Both the position numbers and the translations under genes were made by a program. The notes under the pieces were generated by a model that was given only the letters and a program-made list of their open reading frames with translations, made no database searches and was not told the origin of the DNA. Below are positions 17,104-24,807 of a stretch of 64,000 bases of DNA, in pieces. Source of the stretch: Burkholderiaceae bacterium 16 (GTDB taxonomy: Bacteria > Pseudomonadota > Gammaproteobacteria > Burkholderiales > Burkholderiaceae); contig JYOD01000061.1 in the NCBI GenBank assembly GCA_000955785.1, positions 43,810-107,809 of the forward strand. Direction: 5' to 3'. Each line of letters begins with the position of its first letter. Within the stretch, counting starts at the first letter, position 1.

Positions 17104-17379
17104 ATGGCCCGCATGGTTCAATGCGTCAAGCTCAACAAGGAAGCCGAAGGGCTCGACCTGCCGCCGCTGCCGGGCGAACTCGGCAAGAAGATCTGGCAAA
17201 GCGTGTCCAAGGAAGCCTGGGCCGGCTGGCTCAAGCACCAGACCATGCTGATCAACGAGAACCGCCTCAATATGGCCGATGCCCGGGCACGCCAGTACCT
17301 GCTCAAGCAGACAGAGAAGTACTTCTTCGGCGAAGGCGCCGACCAGGCACAAGGCTACGTCCCGCCGCCGCAAGCGTGA
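17104..17379 (+). CDS. yggX: Fe(2+)-trafficking protein YggX (oxidative damage protection)
   Basis: A 91-residue cytoplasmic protein. The N-terminus MARMVQCVKLNKEAEGLD with the conserved Cys7, and the later helical segment NENRLNMADARARQYLLKQTEKYFF, are diagnostic of the YggX family. The family protects iron-sulfur proteins and is linked to iron handling. AAGGAG six nt before the ATG is the ribosome binding site, and a possible -10 element TACAAT lies at 17033-17038. It ends at a strong bidirectional terminator and appears monocistronic. Confidence 0.96.
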   Translation: MARMVQCVKLNKEAEGLDLPPLPGELGKKIWQSVSKEAWAGWLKHQTMLINENRLNMADARARQYLLKQTEKYFFGEGADQAQGYVPPPQA

Positions 17380-17418
17380 TTTCCCCTGCCCGCGGCCTTG
17401 CGCCGCAGGGTGGGAAGT

Positions 17419-17448
17419 AAAAAGGGTGCCATTCGCGGCACCCTTTTT
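17419..17448. terminator. Bidirectional intrinsic terminator between yggX and rpiA
   Basis: A 12-bp perfect stem (17419-17430 with 17437-17448), A-rich at its base on one side and T-rich on the other, has a 6-nt loop. It serves the convergent yggX and rpiA genes. Confidence 0.9.
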
Positions 17449-17485
17449 CATGCACTGGCGGCCCGTCGGCGGGGCCGGTCAATGC

Positions 17486-18172
17486 TCAGTAATCGCTACG
17501 CGCCACGCCATCCGGCGTGCCAAGCAGCAACACGTCCGCGCCGCGCAAGGCAAAGAGTCCCACTGTGACCACGCCGGGCACATGATCGATGGCCGCTTCC
17601 AGCGCCTTCGGATCGGTGATCTTCAGGCCTGCGACATCCAGGATCACATTGCCGTTGTCGGTCTTGTAGATGCCGCCCTCCTTGGTCATCCGCAGGCGGG
17701 GCTGGCCGCCAACCGTGGCCAGCTTGCGCGCCACCGCGGCACGTGCCATCGGAATCACTTCCACCGGCAGCGGGAATGCGCCCATCACATTCACCAGCTT
17801 GCTGCTATCGGCGATGCAGACAAAACGCTGCGCCACCGAGGCCACGATCTTCTCGCGCGTCAGCGCGCCGCCGCCGCCCTTGATCATGGCGCCGCTCGCG
17901 TCGATCTCGTCGGCACCGTCCACATACACCGGAATCTCGTCGACCTCGTTCAGGTCCAGCACCGTGAAGCCATGCTGTTGCAAGCGGCGAGTAGAAGCCT
18001 CCGAGCTGGAAACCGCGCCAGCGAACCGTTCCTTGAACGCCGCTACCGCATCGATAAAGAGGTTGGCGGTGGAGCCCGTGCCCACGCCCAGCACCGCACC
18101 CGCCGGCACTACCTCCTTGACATAGTCGGCCGCGGCTTGCGCCACCAGCGCCTTGAGTTCATCCTGTGTCAT
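17486..18172 (-). CDS. rpiA: Ribose-5-phosphate isomerase A
   Basis: RpiA interconverts ribose 5-phosphate and ribulose 5-phosphate in the pentose phosphate pathway. The 228-residue length is standard. Family motifs are GAVLGVGTGSTANLFIDA (phosphate loop), VDGADEID with the conserved acidic pair, and IKGGGGALTREKIVA with the catalytic Glu and nearby Lys. The ATG at 18172 gives MTQDELK; the frame continues upstream without similarity. It is divergent from tal, another pentose phosphate gene, across a 175-bp gap, so the two may be co-regulated. Confidence 0.97.
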   Translation of the reverse strand: MTQDELKALVAQAAADYVKEVVPAGAVLGVGTGSTANLFIDAVAAFKERFAGAVSSSEASTRRLQQHGFTVLDLNEVDEIPVYVDGADEIDASGAMIKGGGGALTREKIVASVAQRFVCIADSSKLVNVMGAFPLPVEVIPMARAAVARKLATVGGQPRLRMTKEGGIYKTDNGNVILDVAGLKITDPKALEAAIDHVPGVVTVGLFALRGADVLLLGTPDGVARSDY

Positions 18173-18347
18173 GACAACAGCCCGTCTGCTTTGGGGGAAA
18201 CCGCATAGTGTACCGGATTGCCGTGGCATCGCAGGCGCCGGCGCGTACCGACGGTACAATGCCCCGAGGCATGCATCAGCGCGGCGTCCAGGACCTCCCG
18301 CTTCGGTCCCGCGCCATCACCAAACTTTTATAAGCAACTCACTGACC

Positions 18348-19286
18348 ATGAACCAGCTCGATCAGCTCAAGCAGTTCACCACCGTGGTGGCGGACACCGG
18401 CGATTTCCAGGTGATGAAGCAGTACACGCCGCAAGACGCGACCACCAATCCCTCCCTCATTCTCAAAGCCGTCCAGAAGGCCGAGTACCGCCCGCTGCTC
18501 GAAAAAGCCGTGCGCAGCCATGAAGGCACCGACGCGGTCATGGATGCCCTGCTGATCGCCTTCGGCTGCGAGATCCTGGCCATCGTGCCGGGCCGCGTCT
18601 CGACTGAAGTCGACGCCCGCCTGTCCTTCAACACCGAAGCCACCGTGGCCAAGGCGCGCCACCTGATCTCGCTGTACGAGCAGCGCGGCATCGCCCGCGA
18701 ACGGGTGCTGATCAAGATCGCCTCCACCTGGGAAGGCATCCGCGCCGCCGAAGTGCTGCAGCGCGAAGGCATCCGCTGCAACATGACGCTGCTGTTCTCG
18801 CTGGCACAGGCCGTCGCCTGTGCCGAGGCCGGGGCGCAACTGATCTCGCCCTTTGTCGGCCGCATCCTGGACTGGCACAAGAAGCAGGCCGGTGACAAAT
18901 GGGATGCCGCCGCAAACGCCGGCGACAACGATCCCGGCGTGCGCTCGGTGCGCCAGATCTACGACTACTATAAGAAGTTCGGCTACCCCACCGAAGTGAT
19001 GGGCGCCAGCTTCCGCAGCACGGAGCAGATCCTGGCGCTGGCTGGATGCGATTTGCTGACGATCAGCCCGGACCTGCTGGAAACGCTGGCCGCCAGCGAA
19101 GGCACGGTCGAGCGCAAGCTGTCGGTCGACCAGGCGCAGGCCGGGAATATCGCCCGCATCGCGTGCGATGAAGCAGCCTTCCGCTGGCAGCTCAACGAGG
19201 ATGCGATGGCGACGGAGAAGCTGGCCGAGGGAATTCGCGCGTTTGCCGCGGATGCGGTGAAGCTGGAGACGTTGATTACGGCTTGA
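18348..19286 (+). CDS. tal: Transaldolase
   Basis: Transaldolase moves a three-carbon unit between sugar phosphates in the non-oxidative pentose phosphate pathway. The 312-residue protein starts MNQLDQLKQFT and contains DATTNPSLIL and the Schiff-base motif VLIKIASTWEG with Lys123. FVGRILDWHKK and the conserved TEVMGASFR follow. This is the TalB-like class. It is divergent from rpiA. A PIN-like gene remnant on the opposite strand ends 25 bp after its stop. Confidence 0.97.
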   Translation: MNQLDQLKQFTTVVADTGDFQVMKQYTPQDATTNPSLILKAVQKAEYRPLLEKAVRSHEGTDAVMDALLIAFGCEILAIVPGRVSTEVDARLSFNTEATVAKARHLISLYEQRGIARERVLIKIASTWEGIRAAEVLQREGIRCNMTLLFSLAQAVACAEAGAQLISPFVGRILDWHKKQAGDKWDAAANAGDNDPGVRSVRQIYDYYKKFGYPTEVMGASFRSTEQILALAGCDLLTISPDLLETLAASEGTVERKLSVDQAQAGNIARIACDEAAFRWQLNEDAMATEKLAEGIRAFAADAVKLETLITA

Positions 19287-19310
19287 GGGTAGCGGCGCCG
19301 CGCCGGCTGG

Positions 19311-19436
19311 TCAGCGCTCGGGCGGCACTGACCAGTTGATACGCAGGCCTGGACACGCGGCGAAATCCTGCGTGCGGGTGGTCACCACGATCACGTTCCC
19401 CGCAGCTCGCGCTGCCGTATCGATGGGCTGCGGCAT
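19311..19436 (-). pseudogene. Possible C-terminal remnant of a PIN-domain (VapC-type) toxin gene
   Basis: A 41-codon minus-strand frame (continuing open into 19437-19460 without a start) contains PIDTAARAAG, NVIVVTTRTQDFAACPG and LRINWSV. This order resembles the end of VapC PIN domains: a Thr/Ala-rich helix, the strand LVTRN, then DF and a final NPW-like strand. The N-terminal acidic residues and any partner antitoxin are missing. It is squeezed between tal and the sirtuin gene. The similarity is by eye and short, so this could be chance. Confidence 0.4.
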
Positions 19437-19461
19437 TTTGAGAATCTGGCGGCGAACCGGT

Positions 19462-20220
19462 TCAGGCCGGCGCCGCTGGAGCACCGTCCCACAGCAAGGG
19501 CAAGACTACCCCGGCCGGTCCCCGCAGCACGGTGTCAGCGGTCTGGTCCAGCGCCGACGGCTCGGGATTGACCACGATGACGTGCGCGCCATGTTCCTTG
19601 GCGGCACCGGGCATGCCGGCGGCCGGATAGACCAGGCCCGAGGTGCCCACCACCAGGCAAAGGTCGCAATTCTCGGCCGCATGCTCTGCACGATAGCGCG
19701 CCACGCGCGGGAGTTCCTCGCCAAACCACACCACGCCGGGACGCATCATGGCGCCGCAGATGGCACAACGCGGCGGCATGCCGGGCACGGCGGTCGCCGG
19801 GTCGCAACGGCCGCAGCCGTCCAGCCATTTGTTGGTGAACAGGTTGCCATGCAGCTCGATCGCATCCGGGCTGCCGGCACGCTGGTGCAGGCCGTCCACG
19901 TTCTGCGTCACAAGGGTGACCGCCTTTTGCGCCGCAAGTGCCGCGATGGCGAAATGCGCCGGGTTCGGATGCGTTGCCGCCACCAGATCGCGCCGGTGCA
20001 GGTACCACTCCCACACCAGCGCAGGCTGGCGCCGGTAGGCGTCTTCCTGCGCCAGTTCCTCGGGATTGAATCGCGACCACAGGCCGGTCATGGCATCACG
20101 GAACGTGGGCACGCCGGACTCGGCGGAAACGCCGGCTCCGGTCAGCACCATAATATTGCCGGCCCCGGCGATCAGGCGCCGCGAGGCTTCCAGTGCCTGC
20201 GCGTCGATGTCCGCCGCCAT
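19462..20220 (-). CDS. Sir2-family NAD-dependent protein deacylase
   Basis: A sirtuin of 252 residues. NAD-binding motifs are VLTGAGVSAESGVPTFRD and TQNVDGLHQRAG, with the catalytic His in IELHGNLF. A zinc ribbon is formed by CGRC and CAIC, and the late VVGTSGLVYPAA and VNPEPS are conserved. The start at 20220 gives MAADIDAQ; longer starts lack similarity. rlmB ends 4 bp upstream on the same strand, so both probably lie on one transcript. In this family substrates include acylated metabolic enzymes; the specific target is not readable. The Ala-Tyr-Arg pocket of desuccinylases (CobB/SIRT5) is not obvious. Confidence 0.94.
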   Translation of the reverse strand: MAADIDAQALEASRRLIAGAGNIMVLTGAGVSAESGVPTFRDAMTGLWSRFNPEELAQEDAYRRQPALVWEWYLHRRDLVAATHPNPAHFAIAALAAQKAVTLVTQNVDGLHQRAGSPDAIELHGNLFTNKWLDGCGRCDPATAVPGMPPRCAICGAMMRPGVVWFGEELPRVARYRAEHAAENCDLCLVVGTSGLVYPAAGMPGAAKEHGAHVIVVNPEPSALDQTADTVLRGPAGVVLPLLWDGAPAAPA

Positions 20221-20224
20221 GCTG

Positions 20225-20968
20225 TCAGCGCGGCAGGCGGCGCTGACGCACCGCTTCATAGAGGCACACGCCACTGGCTACCGAGACGTTCAGGCTTTCC
20301 ACGCCACCAGCCATCGGGATGCCGACCAGTTCGTCGCAGGTTTCGCGGGTGAGGCGGCGCATGCCCTCGCCTTCGGCGCCCATGACCAGGGCCATCGGGC
20401 CCTTGAAGTCAACGTCATAGATCGTCTTTTCCGTGCCGTCCGCGGTGCCGATCACCCAGATGCCGCGCTCCTGCAGTTCGCGCAAGGTGCGCGCCAGGTT
20501 GGTGACAGTGATGTAGGGGACGGTTTCCGCCGCGCCGCTGGCCACCTTGGCCACTGTGGTATTCAGGCCCACGCTGCGGTCCTTGGGGGCGATCACGGCA
20601 TGCGCGCCAGCACCGTCGGCCACGCGCAGGCAGGCGCCCAGGTTGTGCGGATCGGTAACGCCGTCCAGCACCAGCAGCAAGGGCGTGCCCTCGATGCCGT
20701 CCAGCAGTTCGTCGAGATTGAGGGCCAGCGCGACGTCTTCGGCGCGGGCGACCACGCCCTGGTGGCGGTCGGTGCCGGCCATGCCGCGCAGGCGTTCGGC
20801 GTCCACCGGGTGCAGGCGAACGTTAAGGCTTTCGGCAAGGCGGATGAAATCCTGCATGCGGCGGTCACGCCGCGCGGATTCTACGTAGACATCGGTGACG
20901 CCGGCGGCGTCCTGGCGCAGGCGCGCGGTGACGGCGTGAAAGCCGATCAGGAGTTTTTGTTTAGCCAT
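20225..20968 (-). CDS. rlmB: 23S rRNA (guanosine-2251-2'-O)-methyltransferase RlmB
   Basis: A SpoU/TrmH-family methyltransferase of 247 residues with a deep trefoil knot. Residues 1-75 form the RNA-binding L30e-like domain (KLLIGFHAVTARL). The SPOUT motifs are DPHNLGACLRVADGAGA, VMGAEGEGMRRLT and IPMAGGVESLNVSVASGV, where the conserved Asn, Arg and Glu are seen. It methylates ribose at G2251 in the ribosomal peptidyl transferase P loop. The start at 20968 gives MAKQKLLIG; rnr ends 76 bp upstream on the same strand, an rnr-rlmB order also seen in E. coli. Confidence 0.96.
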   Translation of the reverse strand: MAKQKLLIGFHAVTARLRQDAAGVTDVYVESARRDRRMQDFIRLAESLNVRLHPVDAERLRGMAGTDRHQGVVARAEDVALALNLDELLDGIEGTPLLLVLDGVTDPHNLGACLRVADGAGAHAVIAPKDRSVGLNTTVAKVASGAAETVPYITVTNLARTLRELQERGIWVIGTADGTEKTIYDVDFKGPMALVMGAEGEGMRRLTRETCDELVGIPMAGGVESLNVSVASGVCLYEAVRQRRLPR

Positions 20969-21044
20969 GGCGGGATTGTACATTCCCGCCATGGCTTGGC
21001 CAGATGTCGGGGCCGCTTGGCGCTGCCCCGGCAACTACCCGCCA

Positions 21045-23633
21045 TCAGCGCTTGCGCGACGCGCGGCTGCTCTTGCCGGCCGGCTTGGCGCCGGCCTTGT
21101 GGGTCGAGCCGAGGTGCTGCGGCTTGGGCTTGGCGGCGCGCTTGGCCGGTTTGCCGCCGGCCTTGCCGCCCTGCCCCACATGCGGCTTGACCGGCGTCAT
21201 GACGGCCTCGAACACCGATTGCTCTTCGATCACGCGATCCAGCGTTTCGTCGAACGATTCTTCCGGCTTGGAGCTGCCGCCCAGCAGGGCTGCCAGCTGG
21301 CGGCCTTTCTTGCGTGCTGGCACAGCGTGCGCGGCAGGCACCCTGGGCGCGGCCTCGGTGGTCGGGACGCGGGCGCGCAGGTTCTTGGCCGACGGCTCCT
21401 GCACCAGGCGGAAATCAATCTTGCGGGCATCGAGATCCACGCGCGAAACCTGCACGCGTACGCGGTCGGTCAGGCGGTAGCGGATGCCGGTACGCTCGCC
21501 GCGCAGTTCATTGCGCGCCTCGTCGTACTGGAAGTAATCGCTGCCCAGCTCGGTGACATGGACCAGGCCTTCCACATAGAGCTCGTCGAGCTGCACGAAG
21601 ATGCCGAACGAGGTGACGGAGCTGACGGTGCCCGAGTACTCGCTGCCGAGCTTGTCGCGCATGAAGTAGCACTTCAGCCAGGCTTCCACATCGCGCGAGG
21701 CTTCGTCGGCGCGGCGTTCATTGGCCGAGCAATGCAGGCCAAGCTCATCCCAGATGGCTTCATTGCGCTTGGCGCGCGCTGCGGTCTGCTCTGCCTTGGC
21801 CGCGGCATCCTTGGCTTGCAAGCGGCGCGCCTTGGGCGCGATCGCGGTGTTCAGCGCGGTACCAGGCGCAAATGCCGGTACGTACTTGGTATGCGCCAGC
21901 ACGGCCTTGATCGCGCGGTGCACCAGCAAATCCGGGTAGCGGCGGATCGGGCTGGTGAAGTGGGCATAGGCCTCGTAGGACAGGCCGAAGTGGCCGATAT
22001 TGTCGGGGCTATAGACCGCCTGCTGCATCGAGCGCAGCAGCATGGTCTGCAGCATGGGCGCATCGGGACGGCTCTTGATCTTGTCCATCACTTCGGCGTA
22101 ATCGGCCGCCTGCGGCTTGTCGCCGCCAGCCAGCGAGAGACCGGCCGAGCGCAGGAACTCGCGCAGGTTCTTCAGCTTTTCCTCGTTCGGGCCGGCGTGG
22201 ATCCGGTACAGCGCGGGGTGCTTGAAGCGTTCGAGGAAGTCGGCTGCGCACACGTTGGCGGTCAGCATGCATTCCTCGATCAGGCGGTGGGCATCGTTGC
22301 GGGTACGCGGCAGGATCTGTTCGATCTTGCCCTGCGCATTGCACACGATATAGGTCTCGGTGGTGTCGAAATCGATCGCGCCACGCTCGCGCCGCGCCTT
22401 CAGCAGGACCTGGAACAGCTCATACAGGTTCTGAAGGTGCGGCACCAGGTCGGCACGCTTGTGCGCCTCCGGCCCCTTGGTATTGGACAGCACCGACCAG
22501 ACCTCGTTATAGGTCAGACGTGCCGCCGAATGCATCACGGCGGGATAGAACTGGTAGCCCTTGAGCTCGCCCTTCGCGGTAATCACCGCGTCGCACACCA
22601 TGCACAGGCGGTCGACCTGCGGGTTAAGCGAGCACAGCCCGTTGGAGAGCTTCTCCGGCAGCATCGGGATCACGCGCCGCGGGAAATACACGGAGGTGGC
22701 GCGGTCCAGCGCATCGGCGTCCAGCGGCGTGCCCGGGCGCACGTAGTGCGACACATCGGCAATTGCCACCACAAGGCGCCAGCCCTTGGCGCGGCCAATC
22801 TTGACGGGCTCGCAGTAGACCGCATCGTCGAAGTCGCGCGCGTCTTCGCCATCGATGGTCACCAGCGGCACGTCGCGCAGGTCGATACGGTGTTCCAGGT
22901 CGGCTTCGCGCACCTCGTCGGGCAGCGCCAGGGCTTCCTTGGCGCAGGCGTCCGAGAAGGCATGCGGGACACCGTACTTGCGCACGGCGATCTCGATTTC
23001 CATGCCGGGATCATCGAAGTCGCCCAGCACTTCGACCACGCGGCCCACCGGCTGGACGTAGCGATCGGGGTAGTCAATGATCTCCACGCTGACCACCTGG
23101 CCGACTTGCGCCTTGCCCTGGGCCTTGGGCGGGATCAGGATGTCCTGGCTGATGCGCTTGTCTTCGGGAGCCACCACCAGCACGCCGCCCTCGCTCAACA
23201 GGCGGCCGATCACGTAGCGGTTGGCACGCTCGAGGATCTCGACGATCTGCCCTTCGGGCCGGCCGCGCCGGTCGTAGCCGATCACGCGCACCTGGGCGCG
23301 GTCGTTGTGCATGGCCTTCTGCAGCTCGCGCTCCGGCAGGAAGATGTCGTCATCGCCATCATCGCGGATCAGGAAGCCGAAGCCGTCGCGGTGCCCTTGC
23401 ACCCGGCCGACCACGAAGTTTGGCTGGTGGGCCAGCTCGTAGCGGCCCTTGCGGTTGAGTTCGATCTGCCCGTCGCGCTCCATGGCGGCGAGGCGTTTCT
23501 GGAAGCCGTCGTGTTCCTTGCGCGTGACGGCGAGCGCCTTGGCGATATCGCCAGCCGACAGTGGCGACCCGGACGTCCTCAGGACGCCAAGGATTTCTTC
23601 CCGACTAGGGATCGGATAGTTATTCTGATTCAA
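21045..23633 (-). CDS. rnr: Ribonuclease R
   Basis: An 862-residue RNB-family 3'-5' exoribonuclease that degrades structured RNA. Domains in order: a helix-turn-helix-like N-terminus (YPIPSREEILGVL), two cold-shock domains (FGFLIRDDGDDDIFL), the RNB catalytic centre with DGEDARDFDDAVY, an S1 domain (YSGTVSSVTSFGIFVQLDEL) and a Lys/Arg/Ala-rich tail from about residue 770. The start is TTG at 23633: the codon two before it is a TAG stop, and the family N-terminus begins right after. There is no strong ribosome binding site. It is divergent from tRNA-Leu and probably co-transcribed with rlmB. Confidence 0.97.
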   Translation of the reverse strand: MNQNNYPIPSREEILGVLRTSGSPLSAGDIAKALAVTRKEHDGFQKRLAAMERDGQIELNRKGRYELAHQPNFVVGRVQGHRDGFGFLIRDDGDDDIFLPERELQKAMHNDRAQVRVIGYDRRGRPEGQIVEILERANRYVIGRLLSEGGVLVVAPEDKRISQDILIPPKAQGKAQVGQVVSVEIIDYPDRYVQPVGRVVEVLGDFDDPGMEIEIAVRKYGVPHAFSDACAKEALALPDEVREADLEHRIDLRDVPLVTIDGEDARDFDDAVYCEPVKIGRAKGWRLVVAIADVSHYVRPGTPLDADALDRATSVYFPRRVIPMLPEKLSNGLCSLNPQVDRLCMVCDAVITAKGELKGYQFYPAVMHSAARLTYNEVWSVLSNTKGPEAHKRADLVPHLQNLYELFQVLLKARRERGAIDFDTTETYIVCNAQGKIEQILPRTRNDAHRLIEECMLTANVCAADFLERFKHPALYRIHAGPNEEKLKNLREFLRSAGLSLAGGDKPQAADYAEVMDKIKSRPDAPMLQTMLLRSMQQAVYSPDNIGHFGLSYEAYAHFTSPIRRYPDLLVHRAIKAVLAHTKYVPAFAPGTALNTAIAPKARRLQAKDAAAKAEQTAARAKRNEAIWDELGLHCSANERRADEASRDVEAWLKCYFMRDKLGSEYSGTVSSVTSFGIFVQLDELYVEGLVHVTELGSDYFQYDEARNELRGERTGIRYRLTDRVRVQVSRVDLDARKIDFRLVQEPSAKNLRARVPTTEAAPRVPAAHAVPARKKGRQLAALLGGSSKPEESFDETLDRVIEEQSVFEAVMTPVKPHVGQGGKAGGKPAKRAAKPKPQHLGSTHKAGAKPAGKSSRASRKR

Positions 23634-23650
23634 TTTTTTCTAGAAATAAT

Positions 23651-23678
23651 TTGACAAACGTTTTGCGGTCGCTATAAT
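23651..23678 (+). promoter_or_regulatory. Consensus sigma-70 promoter of tRNA-Leu
   Basis: TTGACA (23651-23656) and TATAAT (23673-23678) are both perfect and 16 bp apart. The predicted start is near 23685, about 19 nt before the tRNA. Confidence 0.92.
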
Positions 23679-23703
23679 GAGCGCTTCGGTTGTTTCGACG
23701 CCC

Positions 23704-23790
23704 GCCCAGGTGGCGAAATTGGTAGACGCACTAGGTTCAGGTCCTAGCGGTGGCAACACTGTGGAGGTTCGAGTCCTCTCCTGGGCACCA
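23704..23790 (+). tRNA. tRNA-Leu (anticodon CAG)
   Basis: An 87-nt class II tRNA with encoded CCA. The acceptor stem GCCCAGG pairs with CCTGGGC. The anticodon stem CTAGG/CCTAG closes the loop TTCAGGT, giving anticodon CAG for the Leu codon CTG, the dominant Leu codon at this GC content. A long variable arm (GCGGTGGCAACACTGT) and a T arm with GGTTCGAGTCC are present. A perfect promoter lies upstream and a terminator downstream, so it is a single-gene unit. No integrase or att-like duplication was seen next to it. Confidence 0.98.
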
Positions 23791-23800
23791 GATCAAACGG

Positions 23801-23836
23801 AAAACCCGCAGCGCTTTCGAGCCTTGCGGGTTTTTT
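23801..23836 (+). terminator. Intrinsic terminator of tRNA-Leu
   Basis: AAAACCCGCA (23801-23810) pairs with TGCGGGTTTT (23825-23834), followed by further T, 10 nt after the tRNA 3' end. Confidence 0.88.
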
Positions 23837-24206
23837 GTTTTCCGGCGTCTGATCTTGCAACTTTGCACTCCCGATTCGATATTGGCGCGACTGCGCGACT
23901 TGATAAAAACAGCCGCAACAGCGGCCGCTCCGGAGCCTGGAATCCATTCTCGCCTGTTAAGGCGGATTCACTCACACACGGCCTGGCGCTCACACGAACT
24001 GCCAGGGCGCGGCCCGGACGGCGCCGACTGCTGCGCTGCGGGTGAGTGTATCAGTTTCAGTGGCGATCCCGGCATTCTTCCGCCATCCAGACCCCTGAAT
24101 GTCGCGTTTTTTGACGTTTTCCGACGCAAACAACACAGTTGTTGCAAGTGCGCGCTTTGCCGGGACGTCCCAGCAACCCAGTCGCCGCTTGACGAGCCAT
24201 CCAATC
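23837..24206. other. Intergenic region without a recognisable gene
   Basis: These 370 bases between the tRNA terminator and the Rrf2 operator hold only short frames with no family features. Its far end supplies a -35-like TTGACG (24189-24194) that with TATCAT (24213-24218, 18-bp spacer) could be the rrf2 promoter. Nothing else was identified. Confidence 0.5.
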
Positions 24207-24228
24207 TGTAACTATCATGGTTTCATAT
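24207..24228 (+). promoter_or_regulatory. Operator-like repeat, copy 1, before the Rrf2 gene
   Basis: The 22 bases contain GTAAC, a 6-nt centre and GGTTTC followed by ATAT, and match copy 2 (24693-24714) at 19 of 22 positions. It covers the predicted -10 (TATCAT) and start site and ends 13 nt before the ATG, which suits a repressor site for autoregulation. Confidence 0.65.
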
Positions 24229-24241
24229 TGCCTCTTCCGCC

Positions 24242-24676
24242 ATGACCACCAGTAGCCGATTCGCCGTCGCTGTCCACATCCTGACCCTGCTGGCCAGCGC
24301 GGCCGACCCCCTGCCGTCGTCGCTGATCGCCGGCAGCGTGGGCACTAATCCCGCATTGATCCGCCGCCTGGTTGGTCAACTGGTGGAAGCCGGCCTGGTA
24401 AGCACAATGATGGGCAGCAACGGCGGTGCCTCGCTAGCCCGCGCGGCCGGGTCGATCACTCTGCTGGATGTATTCCGCGCGGTGGAATCGACAACGCTGA
24501 TCGCCCCGCATCACAGCGTGCCCAACCCGGCCTGCATGGTGGGCCGGGAAATCTCCGGGGCGCTGAAGCGAGCCGCCGACCGCGCGCAGGCCGCGATGGA
24601 TGGGGCACTGGCGGAAATCACGATTGCCGGCATGCTCGCCGATGTGGAGCGTGCCGCGGAGCGCCGCGTGCGCTGA
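24242..24676 (+). CDS. Rrf2-family transcriptional regulator
   Basis: A 144-residue winged-helix regulator. The N-terminal half has the Rrf2 pattern: RFAVAVHILTLLA, then a helix-turn-helix near SSLIAGSVGTNPALIRRLVGQLVEAGLV and the wing GSNGGASLAR. Only one Cys (in NPACMV, about residue 99) is present, not the three-Cys cluster of IscR or NsrR, so an iron-sulfur cofactor is unlikely; this resembles the YwnA-type subgroup. The repeated sequence before this gene and before the next gene suggests autoregulation and control of the NAD(P)-binding protein. No clear ribosome binding site precedes the ATG. Confidence 0.9.
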   Translation: MTTSSRFAVAVHILTLLASAADPLPSSLIAGSVGTNPALIRRLVGQLVEAGLVSTMMGSNGGASLARAAGSITLLDVFRAVESTTLIAPHHSVPNPACMVGREISGALKRAADRAQAAMDGALAEITIAGMLADVERAAERRVR

Positions 24677-24692
24677 TTTTTTTATCCCGATG

Positions 24693-24725
24693 TGTAACCA
24701 CAATGGTTTCATATCGATATGAAAC
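24693..24725 (+). promoter_or_regulatory. Operator-like repeat, copy 2, plus a perfect 20-bp palindrome
   Basis: The left part (24693-24714) repeats the sequence found before the Rrf2 gene, with GTAACC-N5-GGTTTC as an imperfect dyad. It runs into GTTTCATATCGATATGAAAC (24706-24725), a perfect 20-bp palindrome, so three GTTTC/GAAAC half-sites lie in a row. It is 82 bp upstream of the NAD(P)-binding protein gene. Confidence 0.65.
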
Positions 24726-24807
24726 TCGTGCCAGGCACGGGTTTGACTATGCTGACCTCACCCTTCGGTGAAGCAGCCTGACCAAGCAACCACGCAAGGA
24801 GTTGAGC

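Noticed and set aside
20967..23654. An 895-codon plus-strand frame opposite rnr
   Set aside because: It is the antisense shadow of ribonuclease R; no domain is recognisable and rnr fully explains the region.
24012..24240. Short plus- and minus-strand open frames upstream of the Rrf2 gene
   Set aside because: No family features, no ribosome binding sites and composition expected of GC-rich non-coding DNA; they read as chance frames.
23704..24240. Possible integration site of a mobile element at tRNA-Leu
   Set aside because: The tRNA is intact with its own terminator, and no integrase, direct repeat of the tRNA 3' end or atypical gene cluster follows.
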